This document shows, one piece after another, positions 24,421-35,755 of a stretch of DNA of 64,000 nucleotides. Below the pieces are notes generated by a model. The model saw nothing but the letters and a program-made list of their open reading frames with translations. It did not search any database and was not told where the DNA came from. The position numbers and the translations under genes are program-made. Source of the DNA: Lampris incognitus. Its lineage: Eukaryota > Chordata > Actinopteri > Lampriformes > Lampridae. The DNA is taken from positions 35,641,327 through 35,705,326 of the forward strand of contig NC_079222.1 of NCBI RefSeq assembly GCF_029633865.1, read 5' to 3'. The stretch's first letter is position 1, and each line of letters opens with the position of its first letter.

Positions 24421-24721
24421 ATCCTGGGGTGGCACATTAAAACCAAAAGCTATAACTGAATTTCAGGAATTATATTATGCTGTTACAGTATATAGCTGTG
24501 GTGTAGGATGAAATCAAAGTATGGGTGGGCACAGAGAAAATCAGGTGGGTCTAGCCTGTCCAAGAGCAATCATAATTAATAGGTTCTGAAACGTATATGT
24601 TAACCAAAATAGGCCACTTGCCTGAATGCAAGAGTTTATTCATACAAGCCATCAGAGGTAAAGTTACAAGCACCAAGATGAACATTAACAGCATCGCATG
24701 GCCCGGAACGGCAGACTCATG

Positions 24722-24793
<72 letters not shown>
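24722..24793. repeat. (CA)n microsatellite
   Basis: About 35 uninterrupted CA units. Confidence 0.98.
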
Positions 24794-24794
<1 letters not shown>

Positions 24795-24884
24795 CAGACA
24801 CAGCAACATCAGCATGAACTACAATTGTCCATCCAAAAAAATTATACCGAATAAACAATAATATTGATACAGGCAACAAGTTGC

Positions 24885-25045
24885 TTCTTCTTCTTTTTGG
24901 CTGCTCCAGTTAGGGGTCATCACAGCACATAATCCATTTCCATCTCTTCCTGTCCTCTGCATTTTCCTCTGTCATGCCAACCACCTGCTTGTCCTCCCTC
25001 ACCACGTCCACAAACCTCCTCTTTGGCCTTCCTCTTGCCTGTTAG
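24885..25045 (-). mobile_element. RTE-like LINE 3' fragment
   Basis: Same sequence family as 27828-28170 (TTTCCATCTCTTCCTGTC, CACCACGTCCACAAACCTCC). Encodes part of the polymerase C-terminus on the - strand. Confidence 0.65.
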
Positions 25046-26300
25046 CGCCATAGGAAGGAAACTCAGAAAGGAATTGGGAGCAACACCAGAGGGTCAAAGC
25101 ATCAGCTACTGGTTGACAGAGCAGTCACCCAAGACTCTGAGACCAGACAGACAAACCTGAGCACAGCCTGGATTGACTATAAGAAAGCCTACGATTTGAT
25201 GCTCCACACCTGGTTGCTGGAGTGCTTGGTACTATACAAATTCAACAGAACACTAATAGCCTTCATCAAGAATGGCAGGGGAAAACAACACTATAGGCCA
25301 ACTCAAAGAAAATCACACAGGTAACCATCAAATGTGGCATATACCAAGGTGATGCACTGTCCCCAATGCTGTTCTGCATAGGCCTGAACCCCTTCAGTCA
25401 GATCATCTCAGAGTGGATATAGATTCAGATGTGGAGTTACCATCAGCCACCTCCTATACATGGATGACATCAAGCTGTATCCCAGGAACGAGCGAGACAT
25501 TGACTCACTGATCCACCTCACCAGGATCTACAGTGACAACATCGGGATGTCATTCGGACTCGACATGTGCGGTCGAATGGTGGCAAAAAGAGGAAAGGTG
25601 GTGAGCACTGAAGGGTTGAATTACCAGATGGCAGGATAACAGGTATACAGGACAGTTACAAATACCTGGGTATCCACAGGCAAATGGAAACCACGTGGAG
25701 GCATCAAGGAGGTCAGTTACATTCAAATACCTTCAGAGATTGAGAAATGTCCTGAGGAACCAGCTCAGTGGGAAGAATAAGATCCAAGCCATCATCACGT
25801 ATGCCCTACCAGTCATCAGATACCCAGCTGGAATAATAAGCTGGCCAAAGGAGGAGATAAAGGCCACATATATCAGGACATAGAAACTCCTCACCATACA
25901 CGGAGACTGTATGATAAGCGAAAAGATGGGGGCAGAGGATTAGAAAGTGTCAGGGCCACTATCCAGGATAAAAAAGGAACATCCATGTGTACATCAGAAA
26001 GAGGCCCCCCCAGGATGAACTGCTGAGTGAGTACCTCAAGCAGCAGAGGAGTGCAGAGGAATAAAAAGTGGAGGAGGTATCATGGAAGTCGAGGCCCCTT
26101 CATGGGATGTACCATCAACAGACAGAAGACATAACTGATCTCGAGAAATCCTACTGGTGGCTTGAAAAGGCTGGACTGAAGGGCAGCACAGAGGCTCTAA
26201 TCATAGCAGCACAAGAACAGGCACTCAGGACCAGATCAATTGAGGCAGGGGTCTACCACACAAGACAAGACTTAAAATGCAGGAGGTATCCAGCATGGAA
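25046..26300 (+). pseudogene. R2/HERO-like LINE reverse transcriptase remnant
   Basis: Broken frames give WIDYKKAYDLMLHTWLLECL, VTIKCGIYQGDALSPMLFCI, ITYALPVIRYPAGIISWPKE and QEQALRTRSIEAGVYHTRQD. These are conserved polymerase and post-RT blocks of an abundant fish non-LTR family that I place, tentatively, with the R2/HERO group. Stops are frequent. The end at about 26300 abuts an oppositely oriented LINE. Confidence 0.7.
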
Positions 26301-26304
26301 AGCA

Positions 26305-26960
26305 GACATTCTTTTTTTCTTCTTTTTATTAATAGAAAAAAAACAATCAAAATACAACATACATATTTTAAACTGATATGGAAATAAAAGAGCTCCAACA
26401 AATCGAACTCTAAAGCATCAAAAAGGATAAAAATTAAAAATTAAAGCAAAGATAGAAAAGACAGAAAATAGTGAGATAACATGTAGGCTTTGGCATGGCT
26501 TCCAGCCTACAGGCCCCCCACCAAATCAAAAAATCAAACAAAAAATACACATATACCATTTCTAATACATCTTACCCTACACACTAAACTATTTAACCAA
26601 AATCCAACATCACCCTCTGTCCTTCCCCAATCACAATAAAAGTGCTCCCCTCCACAAATCCACCAATAAACTCTCTTTTCTCTAACATAACTATACATCA
26701 TAATTACAGCTCGTTCCATTATACTCTTAAAAGCATTCCACACCTCAACTCTTCTCTTTTCATAATGGGCTATATTCCTCCTTAACTTGACAGCAAACCT
26801 AACATGGCTTAAAACATAATTTAATAAATTCATATTACATCCTTTCAGTTTACCAGTCACCCCAACCACAATTCTCTCCATTTCATTCTGTCAACAACCC
26901 CACTTCTCCAACATGTACTTATTAATTCCTTCATTTTCAACACGTATTCCTCCATCTCAC
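26305..26960 (-). pseudogene. L1/Tx1-like LINE C-terminal remnant
   Basis: The - strand encodes LLNYVLSHVRFAVKLRRNIA with downstream stops, matching the region after the reverse transcriptase of L1/Tx1-type elements. It has inserted between two fragments of the R2/HERO-like family. Confidence 0.6.
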
Positions 26961-26999
26961 AACATTCAACAAACTCATGCACAACATTTTCCACTCCCA

Positions 27000-27420
27000 C
27001 ACCACACACACCACATTCTTACCAACTGAGCTCGCCAGCTGCTGGACTGCACCAGGCCCTGACATTATTCACGTCTACTGGTTGAAGAAGCTAACAGCAC
27101 TCCATGAATGCCTGGCGACACAGATGAACCAGCTGCTAACATCAGGTCTCACCCTGACTGGCTAACACAGGGGACAACAATACTGATCACGAAGGATCCC
27201 CACAAGGGTACAAAACCTTCAAACTACCTGCCGATAACCTGTCTCTCCACAACATGGAAGATCCTGTCAGGCATCATAGCAGCTAAGCTGAATTGGCACA
27301 TGAGTCAATACATGAGCGAAACTGAGAAAGGAAGTCACCCAAGACTCTAAGACCAGATAGATCAACCTGAGCACAGTCTGGGTTGACTACAAGAAAGCGT
27401 ATGATTCTTTCACCGCAGCT
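27000..27420 (+). pseudogene. R2/HERO-like LINE, N-terminal RT fragment
   Basis: ASCWTAPGPDIIHVYWLKKL, QGTTILITKDPHKGTKPSNY, PITCLSTTWKILSGIIAAKL: the first RT blocks of the family that also occurs at 25046-26300. The order (downstream part first) shows either two insertions or a rearrangement. Confidence 0.7.
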
Positions 27421-27785
27421 CATGTCTCTCCAGGGGTGCAACCATAGATCACCATTGAATTTCGGGAACGATGAGTCTCTCTAGGGGGCGTTTCAACACA
27501 GGCTTAACGAAAACATCAAGGATGAGCTGGAGTCCCAGGAGGAGACTAGTTGGCTCGAATTGATAACCGCCTTCGGTTATCAATATGTCGTTTTTGGATG
27601 TGTTTTTGTCTTTGTGTGGGCTGGGGGAAACGATATTTCGTTTCATTCCATGTACGCCAGAACATGAAGTGAAACGACAAATAAAGTGTCCCTGATTCCG
27701 GATTCCGGATTCTTGACATGTGTGGGCCCATCAAAACTTCCTGTACCTTCGTCTTTATGCATGCTCAATAACCCAGGTAAGAAAA

Positions 27786-28250
27786 TCAAAGAAAGTTGAA
27801 TCAGTTCATCTGGACACGTTAACTACTACTACCACTTTCGGCTGCTCATCATCCGTTTCCATCTCTTCCTGTCTTCTGCATCTTCCTCTGTCACACCAGC
27901 CACCTGCATGTCCTCCCTCGACACGTCCATAAACCTCCTCTTTGGCCCTCCTCTTCTCCTCTTCCCTGGCAGCTCCATATTCAGCATCCTTCTCCCAATA
28001 TACCCAGCATCTCTCCTCCACACATGTCCAAGCCATCTCAATATTGCCTGTCTTGCTTTGTCTCCAAACCGTCCAACCTGAGCGGTCCCTCTGATATAAT
28101 CCTTGCTAATCCTGTCCTTCTTCAACACTCCCAGTGAAAATCTTAGCATCTTCAACTCGACACTTTTATTGAGAGATAAACGTTTCATCACTCATCTAAG
28201 TGACCCCTACGGTCTTAGATGAACTGATTCAATGTTCTCTGATTTCTGTA
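27786..28250. repeat. inverted-repeat-flanked LINE fragment
   Basis: GTTGAATCAGTTCATCTGG near 27797 and its near complement TAGATGAACTGATTCAA near 28218 bracket an RTE-like 3' fragment. On the - strand the interior encodes GTAQVGRFGDKARQAILRWL, GHVWRRDAGYIGRRML and MDVSREDMQVAGVTEEDAED, the C-terminal end of an RTE-like polymerase. Confidence 0.65.
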
Positions 28251-28530
28251 ACTTCAACAACAATAAACCCTGGTTCACAGCGACACTCAGGCAGCTTCGT
28301 CAGGACGAAGAGGAAGCCTACAGGAGTGGAGATAGGATCCGGTACAACCAAGCCAGAACTACCCTCATGAAGGAGATCAGAGTGGCGAAAAGGTGCAACT
28401 CTGAAAAGTTGAAAAACAGGATTTCTGCCAACGACCCATCATCAGTCTGGAGAGGTTTGGCAGACATTACCAACTACGGGGGGACCATGTCCTCACACTG
28501 CACGGAACCATCGACTGGCTGACGATCTAA
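28232..28530 (+). pseudogene. LINE EN-RT linker fragment
   Basis: NNNKPWFTATLRQLRQDEEE and RTTLMKEIRVAKRCNSEKLK, followed by NDPSSVWRGLADITNY, match the segment between endonuclease and reverse transcriptase in CR1/Rex-type elements. A stop follows. Confidence 0.65.
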
Positions 28531-29084
28531 TTGGGTTTTACTGCAAATTTGATAAACAAACTTTCACATCCCTCACCCTCACCGGCCACAGCACACAACC
28601 TGCTGTATTAACTCTTCCTGGAGACAATAAATCCTACTGTTAAATATGCTCCCTATGCAGTTGCCTGAAGAACACGTGCGTCCAAACAGCATCTGTAAAT
28701 GTGAGCAGCTTTTATTGCCTGTCTGCAAGCATCTAACCTGACTAAGGATGCCCAGGCGTGCCTAAGACAACATTTGCATAGCACCTACACTGAGTGCGCG
28801 CCCAGGCATGCTTGGACTGACCAACTCAGCTTGCTTTGTGGGCAATATACGAGTAGACTAAAAATATTACGGGAAATCACAAAAATAGGTCATATCTAAA
28901 AAATAATTAAGAAAAACAAAACAAAACGGTAAGTGACAGGAAAATTTTAAGGCAACTTTCGTGACCAGCAGCCCAAAATCCACAAAATACACCCAAAAGT
29001 GTTGAGGAAGCAAAATCTTCGTTGTTCACTGTAATGTGCAATTGTGTTGTTTTCATTAATTAATTAATTCATTCATTCATTCAT
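28531..29084. other. intergenic DNA
   Basis: 28950-29022 shares about 72 bp with 32282-32355. (ATTC)n at 29065-29088. No coding homology. Confidence 0.4.
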
Positions 29085-29089
29085 TCATC

Positions 29090-29470
29090 TTCAGCTACTT
29101 CTCCGGGGTAGGGGCGCGGTGGCAGCAAGCTAAGTAGGGCACTCCAGACGCCCCTCTCCCCAGCAACGCCCTCCAGCTCCTCATGGGGGAGCCCAAGGCG
29201 TTCCCAGGCCAGATTGGACATGCGGTCCCTCCAGCGAGTTCTGGGTCTACCCCGGTGTCTCCTCCCAGTTGGCCGTGCCCGGAAAACCTCCACAGGAAGG
29301 CGCCCAGAAGGCATCCTAATCAGATGCCCGAATCACCTCATCTGGCTCCTTTCGACGCGAAGGAGCAACGACTTTACTCCGAGCTCCCTCCGGATGTCCG
29401 AGCTCCTCACCCTATCTCTAAGGCTGAGCCCAGACACCCTTCGTTGGACTGCTGCTGGACTCTGAAGAAC
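29090..29470 (-). mobile_element. RTE-like LINE 3' end
   Basis: The - strand reads MPSGRLPVEVFRARPTGRRH, RTRWRDRMSNLAWERLGLPH and [20 protein letters not shown], the C-terminal end of an abundant fish polymerase family. Four other partial copies lie in the window. Confidence 0.75.
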
Positions 29471-29635
29471 TTATGTCTTTGAGTAATACTTACCTTTATG
29501 TGAAACTCACCTGTAATGGTTATTTGAAACAGTTGTTATTTTGTGTGGAAGACGTAAAAATGATAGCGATGCTAACCGCGTTAGCTGGTCTGTTGGCTTT
29601 TCCAATGTGAAGTCAGCATTAATGCCAATCGTTAG

Positions 29636-30008
29636 TGTAAACTACTAATAAGACACGTTAGTCCCTAGCTAACGGGTCTGACCCTTTAGCCGAGCGGTTA
29701 GTGACGTCGCTTTATGGTGCAGTACACCCGTATCGAATCCCGCACCGGGCAAGAAAATAACCGGTTACATTGGTGGCGGCGGTGGGATCCGGAAGTGTGC
29801 AGATCCTCAGAAGTCTCTTCGGAGCGCGGGAAGAACAAGCGCGAGGGCGCGCTTCCGGGGAGGGTGACGACTGTAAACTACTAATAAGACACGTTAGTCC
29901 CTAGCTAACGGGTCTGACCCTTTAGCCGAGCGGTTAGTGATGTCGCCTTGTGGTTCAGTGCACCTCGTATCGAATCCCGCACCGGGCAAGAAAATAACCG
30001 GTTACATT
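29636..30008 (+). repeat. duplicated tRNA-like block, possible LTR pair
   Basis: The 134-bp block at about 29636-29770 recurs at about 29874-30008, with about 100 bp between. Each holds TTTAGCCGAGCGGTTAGTGA and ATCGAATCCCGCACCGGG and ends ACCGGTTACATT. The first is followed by GGTGGCGGCGGTGGGATC, which looks like a primer-binding site after an LTR. It may be a deleted LTR element or a SINE duplication. Confidence 0.5.
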
Positions 30009-30307
30009 AGTTAGCTGCAATGCTAATCAAGGATAATCCCAGCACATGTTGAGATGTATTTGTGCTGTGCATAACAATTAATGACGCAGTGTTTGTTGAT
30101 ATGAAAGGTAGAGTCAAACAAATCACAAATTGTAATGCTGTATTTTTTTTTCTCCTGTATTTCAGTTTCACAGCGCTTCTTACAGGAAACATCCTAAACT
30201 TACCTGCTGTCTCCTGGATTAAAGAACCTGTTTATATATCTGCCAACTGCCAAGCTAGCAATCATGTCTACGTGCTAGTAAGTGTAAGGGTAGAATATAT
30301 ATATATA

Positions 30308-31917
30308 CACTACCGTTCAAAAGTTTGGGATCACATTGAAATGTCCATATTTTTGAAGGAAAAGCACTGTACTTTTCAATGAAGATAACTTTAAACTAGT
30401 CTTAACTTTAAAGAAATACACTCTATACATTGCTAATGTGGTAAATGACTATTCTAGCTGCAAATGTCTGGTTTTTGGTGCAATATCTACATAGGTGTAT
30501 AGAGGCCCATTTCAAGCAACTATCACTCCAGTGTTCTAATGGTACAATGTGTTTGCTCATTGGCTCAGAAGGCTAATTGATGATTAGAAAACCCTTGTGC
30601 AATCATGTTCACACATCTGAAAACAGTTTAGCTCGTTACAGAAGCTACAAAACTGACCTTCCTTTGAGCAGATTGAGTTTCTGGAGCATCACATTTGTGG
30701 GGTCAATTAAACGCTCAAAATGGCCAGAAAAAGAGAACTTTCATCTGAAACTCGACAGTCTATTCTTGTTCTTAGAAATGAAGGCTATTCCATGCGAGAA
30801 ATTGCTAAGAAATTGAAGATTTCTACTGTACTACTCCCTTCAGAGGACAGCACAAACAGGCTCTAACCAGAGTAGAAAAAGAAGTGGGAGGCCGCGTTGC
30901 ACAACTGAGCAAGAAGATAAGTACATTAGAGTCTCTAGTTTGAGAAACAGACGCCTCACAGGTCCCCAACTGGCATCTTCATTAAATAGTACCCGCAAAA
31001 CACCAGTGTCAACATCTACAGTGAAGAGGCGGCTGCGGGATTCTGGGCTTCAGGGCAGAGTGGCAAAGAAAAAGCCATATCTGAGACTGACCAATAAAAG
31101 AAAAAGATTAAGATGGGCAAAAGAACACAGACATTGGACAGAGGAAGACTGGAAAAAAGTGTTGTGGACGGATGAATCCAAGTTTGAGGTGTTTGGATCA
31201 CAAAGAAGAACGTTTGTGAGACGCAGAACAAATGAAAAGATGCTGGAAGAATGCCTGACGCCATCTGTTAAGCATGGTGGAGGTAATGTGATGGTCTGGG
31301 GTTGCTTTGGTGCTGGTAAGGTGGGAGATTTGTACAGGGTAAAAGGGATTCTGAATAAGGAAGGCTATCACTCCATTTTGCAACGCCATGCCATACCCAG
31401 TGGACAGCGCTTGATTGGAGCCAATTTCATCCTACAACAGGACAATGACCCTAAACACACCTCCAAATTGTGCAAGAACTATTTAGAGCAGAAGCAGGCA
31501 GCTGGTATTCTATCGGTAATGGAGTGGCCAGCGCAGTCACCAGATCTGAACCCCATTGAGCTGTTGTGGGAGCAGCTTGACCGTATGGTACGCAAGAAGT
31601 GCCCATCCAACCAATCCAACTTGTGGGAGCTGCTTCTGGAAGCGTGGGGTGCAATTTCTCCAGATTACCTCAACAAATTAACAGCTAGAATGCCAAAGGT
31701 CTGCAATGCTGTAATTGCTGCAAATGGAGGATTCTTTGACGAAAGCAAAGTTTGATGTAAAAAAAATCTTATTTCAAATACAAATCATTATTTCTAACCT
31801 TGTCAATGTCTTGACTCTATTTTCTATTCATTTCACAACATATGGTGGTGAATAAGTGTGACTTTTCATGGAAAACACAAAATTGTTTGGGTGATCCCAA
31901 ACTTTTGAACGGTAGTG
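30308..31917 (+). mobile_element. Tc1-like DNA transposon, 1,610 bp, complete ends
   Basis: Inverted ends CACTACCGTTCAAAAGTTTG...; the first 27 bases match their complement at the right end exactly. TA target dinucleotides lie at 30306-30307 and 31918-31919. The insertion site is a (TA)n tract. The interior holds a transposase broken by one 8-base deletion. Confidence 0.93.
30721..31755 (+). pseudogene. Tc1-like transposase with N-terminal frameshift
   Basis: The start is ATGGCCAGAAAAAGAGAAC at about 30721. The helix-turn-helix ([20 protein letters not shown]) is in frame, but 8 bases are missing after KLKIS compared with the sibling copy at 51330-51350, so the frame shifts near codon 38. 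From 30940 to the stop at 31755 the remaining frame is open: a second HTH-like domain, KKVLWTDESKFEVFG (first Asp), FILQQDNDPKHTSK (second Asp) and SPDLNPIELLWEQL (Glu), the DD34E triad. A full-length transposase of this family has about 340 residues, so this copy cannot make it without correction of the frame. Confidence 0.88.
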
Positions 31918-31934
31918 TATATATATATATATAT

Positions 31935-32108
31935 TGTGGCAGGATGAGGAAAAACACAGGAGACGAAGGCAGGTTTGAACTGTATTCCTCAGCTCCAAAA
32001 CCAAACTGAAACAGGAACAACCTTGCACCAGAGAGCCCGGGAACGTAAACCACGCCCCCAGCTCACAGCCCTGCTGGGTGAGAGGCATAGCCCCTAGTGT
32101 CCGCCACA
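31935..32108 (-). mobile_element. solo-LTR-like sequence, 174 bp
   Basis: On the - strand it starts TGTGGCGGACACTAGGGGC and ends CCTCATCCTGCCACA, i.e. TG...CA termini. TA-rich sequence flanks both sides. No internal region is present. A small MITE with 6-bp inverted ends is the alternative. Confidence 0.5.
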
Positions 32109-32119
32109 ATATATATATT

Positions 32120-32275
32120 CCAGCGAGTTCTGGGTCTGCCCCGTTGAACTATATATAGGACGGACTACATCTCCCGTCTAGCCTGGGAACACCTTGGGAT
32201 CCCCCAGGAGGAGCTGGAGGGCGTTGCTGGCGAGAAGGACGTCTGGAGTGCACTACTTAGCTTTCTGCCACCGTG
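32120..32275 (+). mobile_element. RTE-like LINE 3' fragment
   Basis: GGGATCCCCCAGGAGGAGCT and GGAGTGCACTACTTAGCTTT match the other copies. A short (TA)n-like insertion (near 32147) interrupts it. Confidence 0.65.
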
Positions 32276-32654
32276 AGTAAGATGATTTTCCTGATCAGCA
32301 GCCCAGAATCCATCAAATACACCCAGAAGTGTTCAAGAAGCAAAATCTTCGTTATCCAGATATTAATAATCGGACTGAACTTGCATGTTTTTCTAAGATC
32401 TGGCAATCCATCCAATCAAATTTAGACTTGAATTCAAAATTGATCTCTTAAGCCTTTAAGGCCCTGAACTCCAAAAAGCAGCCTGTGGGACAGGTCTGGC
32501 CTGCAACAGCCAAATATTTGGCCCGCGCCAACCCACTGGCACTAACGCACCTGTCATAACATGTGAAATAAAGTGCGTGCTGCTCTCCTTTATTTTGACC
32601 TCAGCCCACACCTCACACTTGGCCTATGCCGTAGAGTGCGCATAGACTTAAGAC

Positions 32655-33161
32655 GTGCGAAAGTTGCACTTTCCATGTCTGCGGGAGACTTGTGAGAAAA
32701 TCGAAACACAGAACGAGCCAGCAGTGACAAGCCTGGTAGAAAACCTCAAGGAACGATTTGAAAGCTCCCCTAAATTCTCAGGTGACATCCTTCTCTTCCT
32801 GAGACAGCTGTTCTCCAGTTTGGCTGATGGCCAGTGGCCTGCAGAGGCCAAAAGGCTGGCACCTTCCATAGATGAGACGACTCTTCAGATGGAGGTCTTG
32901 GAGATGGGAACATCTGATTTGCTCAGAGCACAACAAAATGACGTTGGGGTGAGTGACTTTTGGATCAACGTGATTCCCCAAGCAATTTCCCCCTCCGCGT
33001 ACATATGTGAGTCATCGTTTTCTTCAATGAACTCGATCAAGAACCAGGGAAGAAACAGACTCTCCAATGCACATCTTGGCCAGTGCCTCAGGCTTGCCAC
33101 AACAGAAGGCAGGCCTGGCATCGGGACTGACTCATCCCCTCGCTCTCACTTCCCTCACTGA
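32655..33161 (+). pseudogene. hAT-type (ZBED/SCAND3-like) transposase fragment
   Basis: An open frame of 168 residues. The middle (LVENLKERFESSPKFSGDIL) and the end (ICESSFSSMNSIKNQGRNRL, then SNAHLGQCLRLA) match the C-terminal dimerisation region of domesticated or relic hAT transposases, where the usual form is CES.FS.MN.IK...R.RL...HL...LRL. The N-terminal zinc finger and the DDE core are missing, and the PQAISPSAY junction appears to lack a block. No splice or start support; a decayed element is more likely than a gene. Confidence 0.55.
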
Positions 33162-33677
33162 TTGGTGAATGAACATCCATTTGTTTTTGTCCACTTGTCC
33201 ATAATTAAAAGGTTGGTTTTGGACCTTTTTTTTCTTTTTCTTGTGTGACCCTCAACACAGGCTTTAAGAATCCCAGGCCTAAATTATTATTAACACCACC
33301 ACCACCACTACTACTACTACTAATAATAATAACAATAATAAATAACAATCATCTTAATAGCAGCAGCAACAATATCTGCACACAAAACAACTTTTGCTGG
33401 CGTTATGGTAAATAAAAACCTTTTGGCCCTTGACTTGGCCTTGACTTGGCATGCGTGACATGATTTGGGTGGCTGTTGCAGCTAGAAAAGCGCTGTATAA
33501 AATCCAACTTGAGTGACTGATTTGGCCCTAGGGGAAAACTAATTGGGGAACCCTGCTTCAAGGCATTTCATGGCCGAGCTCCTTTATATGTGATCACAGA
33601 ATTATTCAAAGCCCACACAACTGGCCCCTTAACGAAACCGTGACGCAAATACTTGCATTAGCTGTTAGCTTGTAATA
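33162..33677. other. intergenic DNA
   Basis: Trinucleotide-rich patch (CAC, TAA) at 33293-33360; the end GCGCTGTATAAAATCCAACTT near 33492 resembles a LINE or SINE 3' terminus. Confidence 0.4.
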
Positions 33678-33840
33678 GTGGTGAAACTCTTTCCTGTCAG
33701 GTGAAAAGTAGCGGCTGGTGACTCCACATGTATCGGAGGAGGCATGTGGTAGTCTGCAGCCCTCCCCGGATCGGCCACCGGGACGGCTCGAAAGAGTGGG
33801 GTAATTGGCCGGATACCCCCCCCCCCTCCAAAAAAAAAAG
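33678..33840 (+). mobile_element. SINE A, 3' half only
   Basis: GTGAAACTCTTTCCTGTCAG, CCACATGTATCGGAGGAGGC and GGGTAATTGGCCGGATAC, then an A-rich tail. The tRNA head is missing. Confidence 0.75.
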
Positions 33841-34603
33841 ATTGCTATGATGGCCTGAGAGCTCATCGTTTTAAGTCTCACTTGCCATGAGCTGAGCCGG
33901 TGTGACAGGGGATTTGTGCAAGTGATATGGGGGATTTCTCTGGTCAAAACAGCTTTTTAAGCAGGCAGTTATCATCCATGATGAGGAAACTCCTCTTAAA
34001 AACTGACCTTAGCTGGATATCTTCAGTGCGTGAGTTCTGTGGTTTTCAGTCATTCACATGCATTGTCTCCCCAACATGTATTGCTGTTGGTTTTACGTGT
34101 CCTTTCAAGTCCAGAGGTTATATGCTTTTTCCGTTGTGGCAAACGGGTTGCTAAAAGGTCTTCACCTAGTGGCCAAAACTGGAATACCTGTCCTACAGGC
34201 ACTGATCCTCGCCTCCTCTGGTCATAAATCCATCCAGCTTCATGTTGTCCGCCCCCCTGGTTACCCAATGGAGAAACGACGTCCCCACTAGAGTCAAAAC
34301 AGCAGTAACTTCCCGTTTTATTATAACATGACAATGTATTTATTAAAGAACCCCTCCCAACCCATTCTCCTGTACACTGTATGAGTTCCAGCATGGCCTG
34401 ATTTGTTCACTTGGGCGGCAGGTGGGGAGACACCCTGGACTGGACCTTGGTGCAATGGAAGAAGGTCACCTGGTCCGAGGAGTCCCATTTTCTATCAGAC
34501 CATGTGGGTGACCGTGTACGTGTGCACCGTTTACCTGGGGAGGAGACGGCACCAGGATGCATTGTGGGAAGACGCCAAGCCGGCGGATAGAGTGTGATCA
34601 ACC
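33841..34603. other. intergenic DNA, nothing recognised
   Basis: No exon or repeat family seen. Confidence 0.3.
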
Positions 34604-34608
34604 TGATC

Positions 34609-35095
34609 TCACAGAAATACGTGAAATGACCACGACCTCTTAACACTCGCATCACGTGGTGGCGGCACGTGATGTGTTAAAATTGCGCACCGGCACCACG
34701 GAAACAACGCCGCCGGAAGGCCAGTCAGCATCCTTGGCCGTGCTGGACACACGAATTCCCTGACTCAGCAACATCATGTAGTCAGCGGTGTTTAATATTT
34801 TCCAATTAACAGCATTTTATTTTATTGTTATTTCTATTGTCATTTGACTGAATTTATTATAGTGCCTTAGTTACGATTTTTGTTCTCTAAAAACCCGAAC
34901 CCGAACCCGAACCCTAACCCTGACCTCATTACATCAAATGTGTCCAGCCCGTCTGACCCGTGTCCAGCACGACCAAGGATTGACATTCCAGTGGCGTTGT
35001 TTCTGTGGTGCCGGCGCGTGAATTTAACACATCACGTGCCGCCACCACGCGATGCGAGTGTTAAGAGGTCGTGGTCATTTCACGTATTTCTGTGA
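34609..35095. mobile_element. 487-bp foldback element with 5-bp TSD
   Basis: Long imperfect inverted repeats (about 150 bp each) begin TCACAGAAATACGTGAAATG and extend past GGCCGTGCTGGACACACG to its complement CGTGTCCAGCACG. TGATC lies immediately outside both ends (34604-34608 and 35096-35100). The core has telomere-like AACCCG/AACCCT repeats (34893-34920). No coding capacity. Confidence 0.85.
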
Positions 35096-35239
35096 TGATC
35101 TAGCCAATGTTCTGCTGGGAAACCCTGGCCATTCATGTGGACGTCAATTTTAGACGTGCCCCCTACCTAAATATCGATGCAGACCAGGTACAGCCCTTCA
35201 TGGCAGTGGTATTCCCTGATGGCAGTCGCCTCTTCTCAT

Positions 35240-35680
35240 CTCAGCTCATCATCAGCCGCTTCTCCGGGGTCGGGTCGCGGTGGCTGCAAACTAAGTAGGG
35301 CACGCCAGACGTCCCTCTCCCCAGCAACACCCTCCGGCTCCTTCTGGGGAGCCCAATGCGTTCCCAGGCCAGATTGGACATGTAGTCCCTCCGGCGAGTT
35401 CTGGGTCTACCCCGGGGTCTCCTCCCAGTTGGACGGCCCCAGAAAACTTCCAAAGGAAGGCGCCCAGGTGGCATCCTAATCAGATGGCTGAACCACCTCA
35501 ACTGGCTCCTTTTGACGCAAAGGAGCAGCGGCTCTACACCGAGCTCCCTCCGGATGGCCGAGCTCCTCACCCTATCTCTAAGGCTGAGCCCAGACACCCT
35601 ACGGAGGAAACTCATTTCAGTCGCTTGTATCCGCGACCTCACCCTTTCGGTCACTACCCAAAGCTCATGACCATAGGTGA
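35240..35680 (-). mobile_element. RTE-like LINE 3' end
   Basis: The - strand gives [60 protein letters not shown] and DYMSNLAWERIGLP. It is the longest copy of this family here. Confidence 0.75.
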
Positions 35681-35689
35681 GGGTTAGAA

Positions 35690-35735
35690 CGAAACCTGAA
35701 CTGTGAACCCTGAACCTGAACCTGAACCTGAACCC
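35690..35735. repeat. GAACCT minisatellite
   Basis: Imperfect (GAACCT)n and GAACCCT units, telomere-like but off-consensus. Confidence 0.7.
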
Positions 35736-35755
35736 TGCTGAAAGAGACAGTGGCC

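Noticed and set aside
29690..29750. Possible tRNA gene
   Set aside because: tRNA-like box motifs only; the block is duplicated and embedded in a probable LTR or SINE.
34880..34925. Telomere array
   Set aside because: Only four to five off-consensus AACCCG/AACCCT units in the core of a foldback element.
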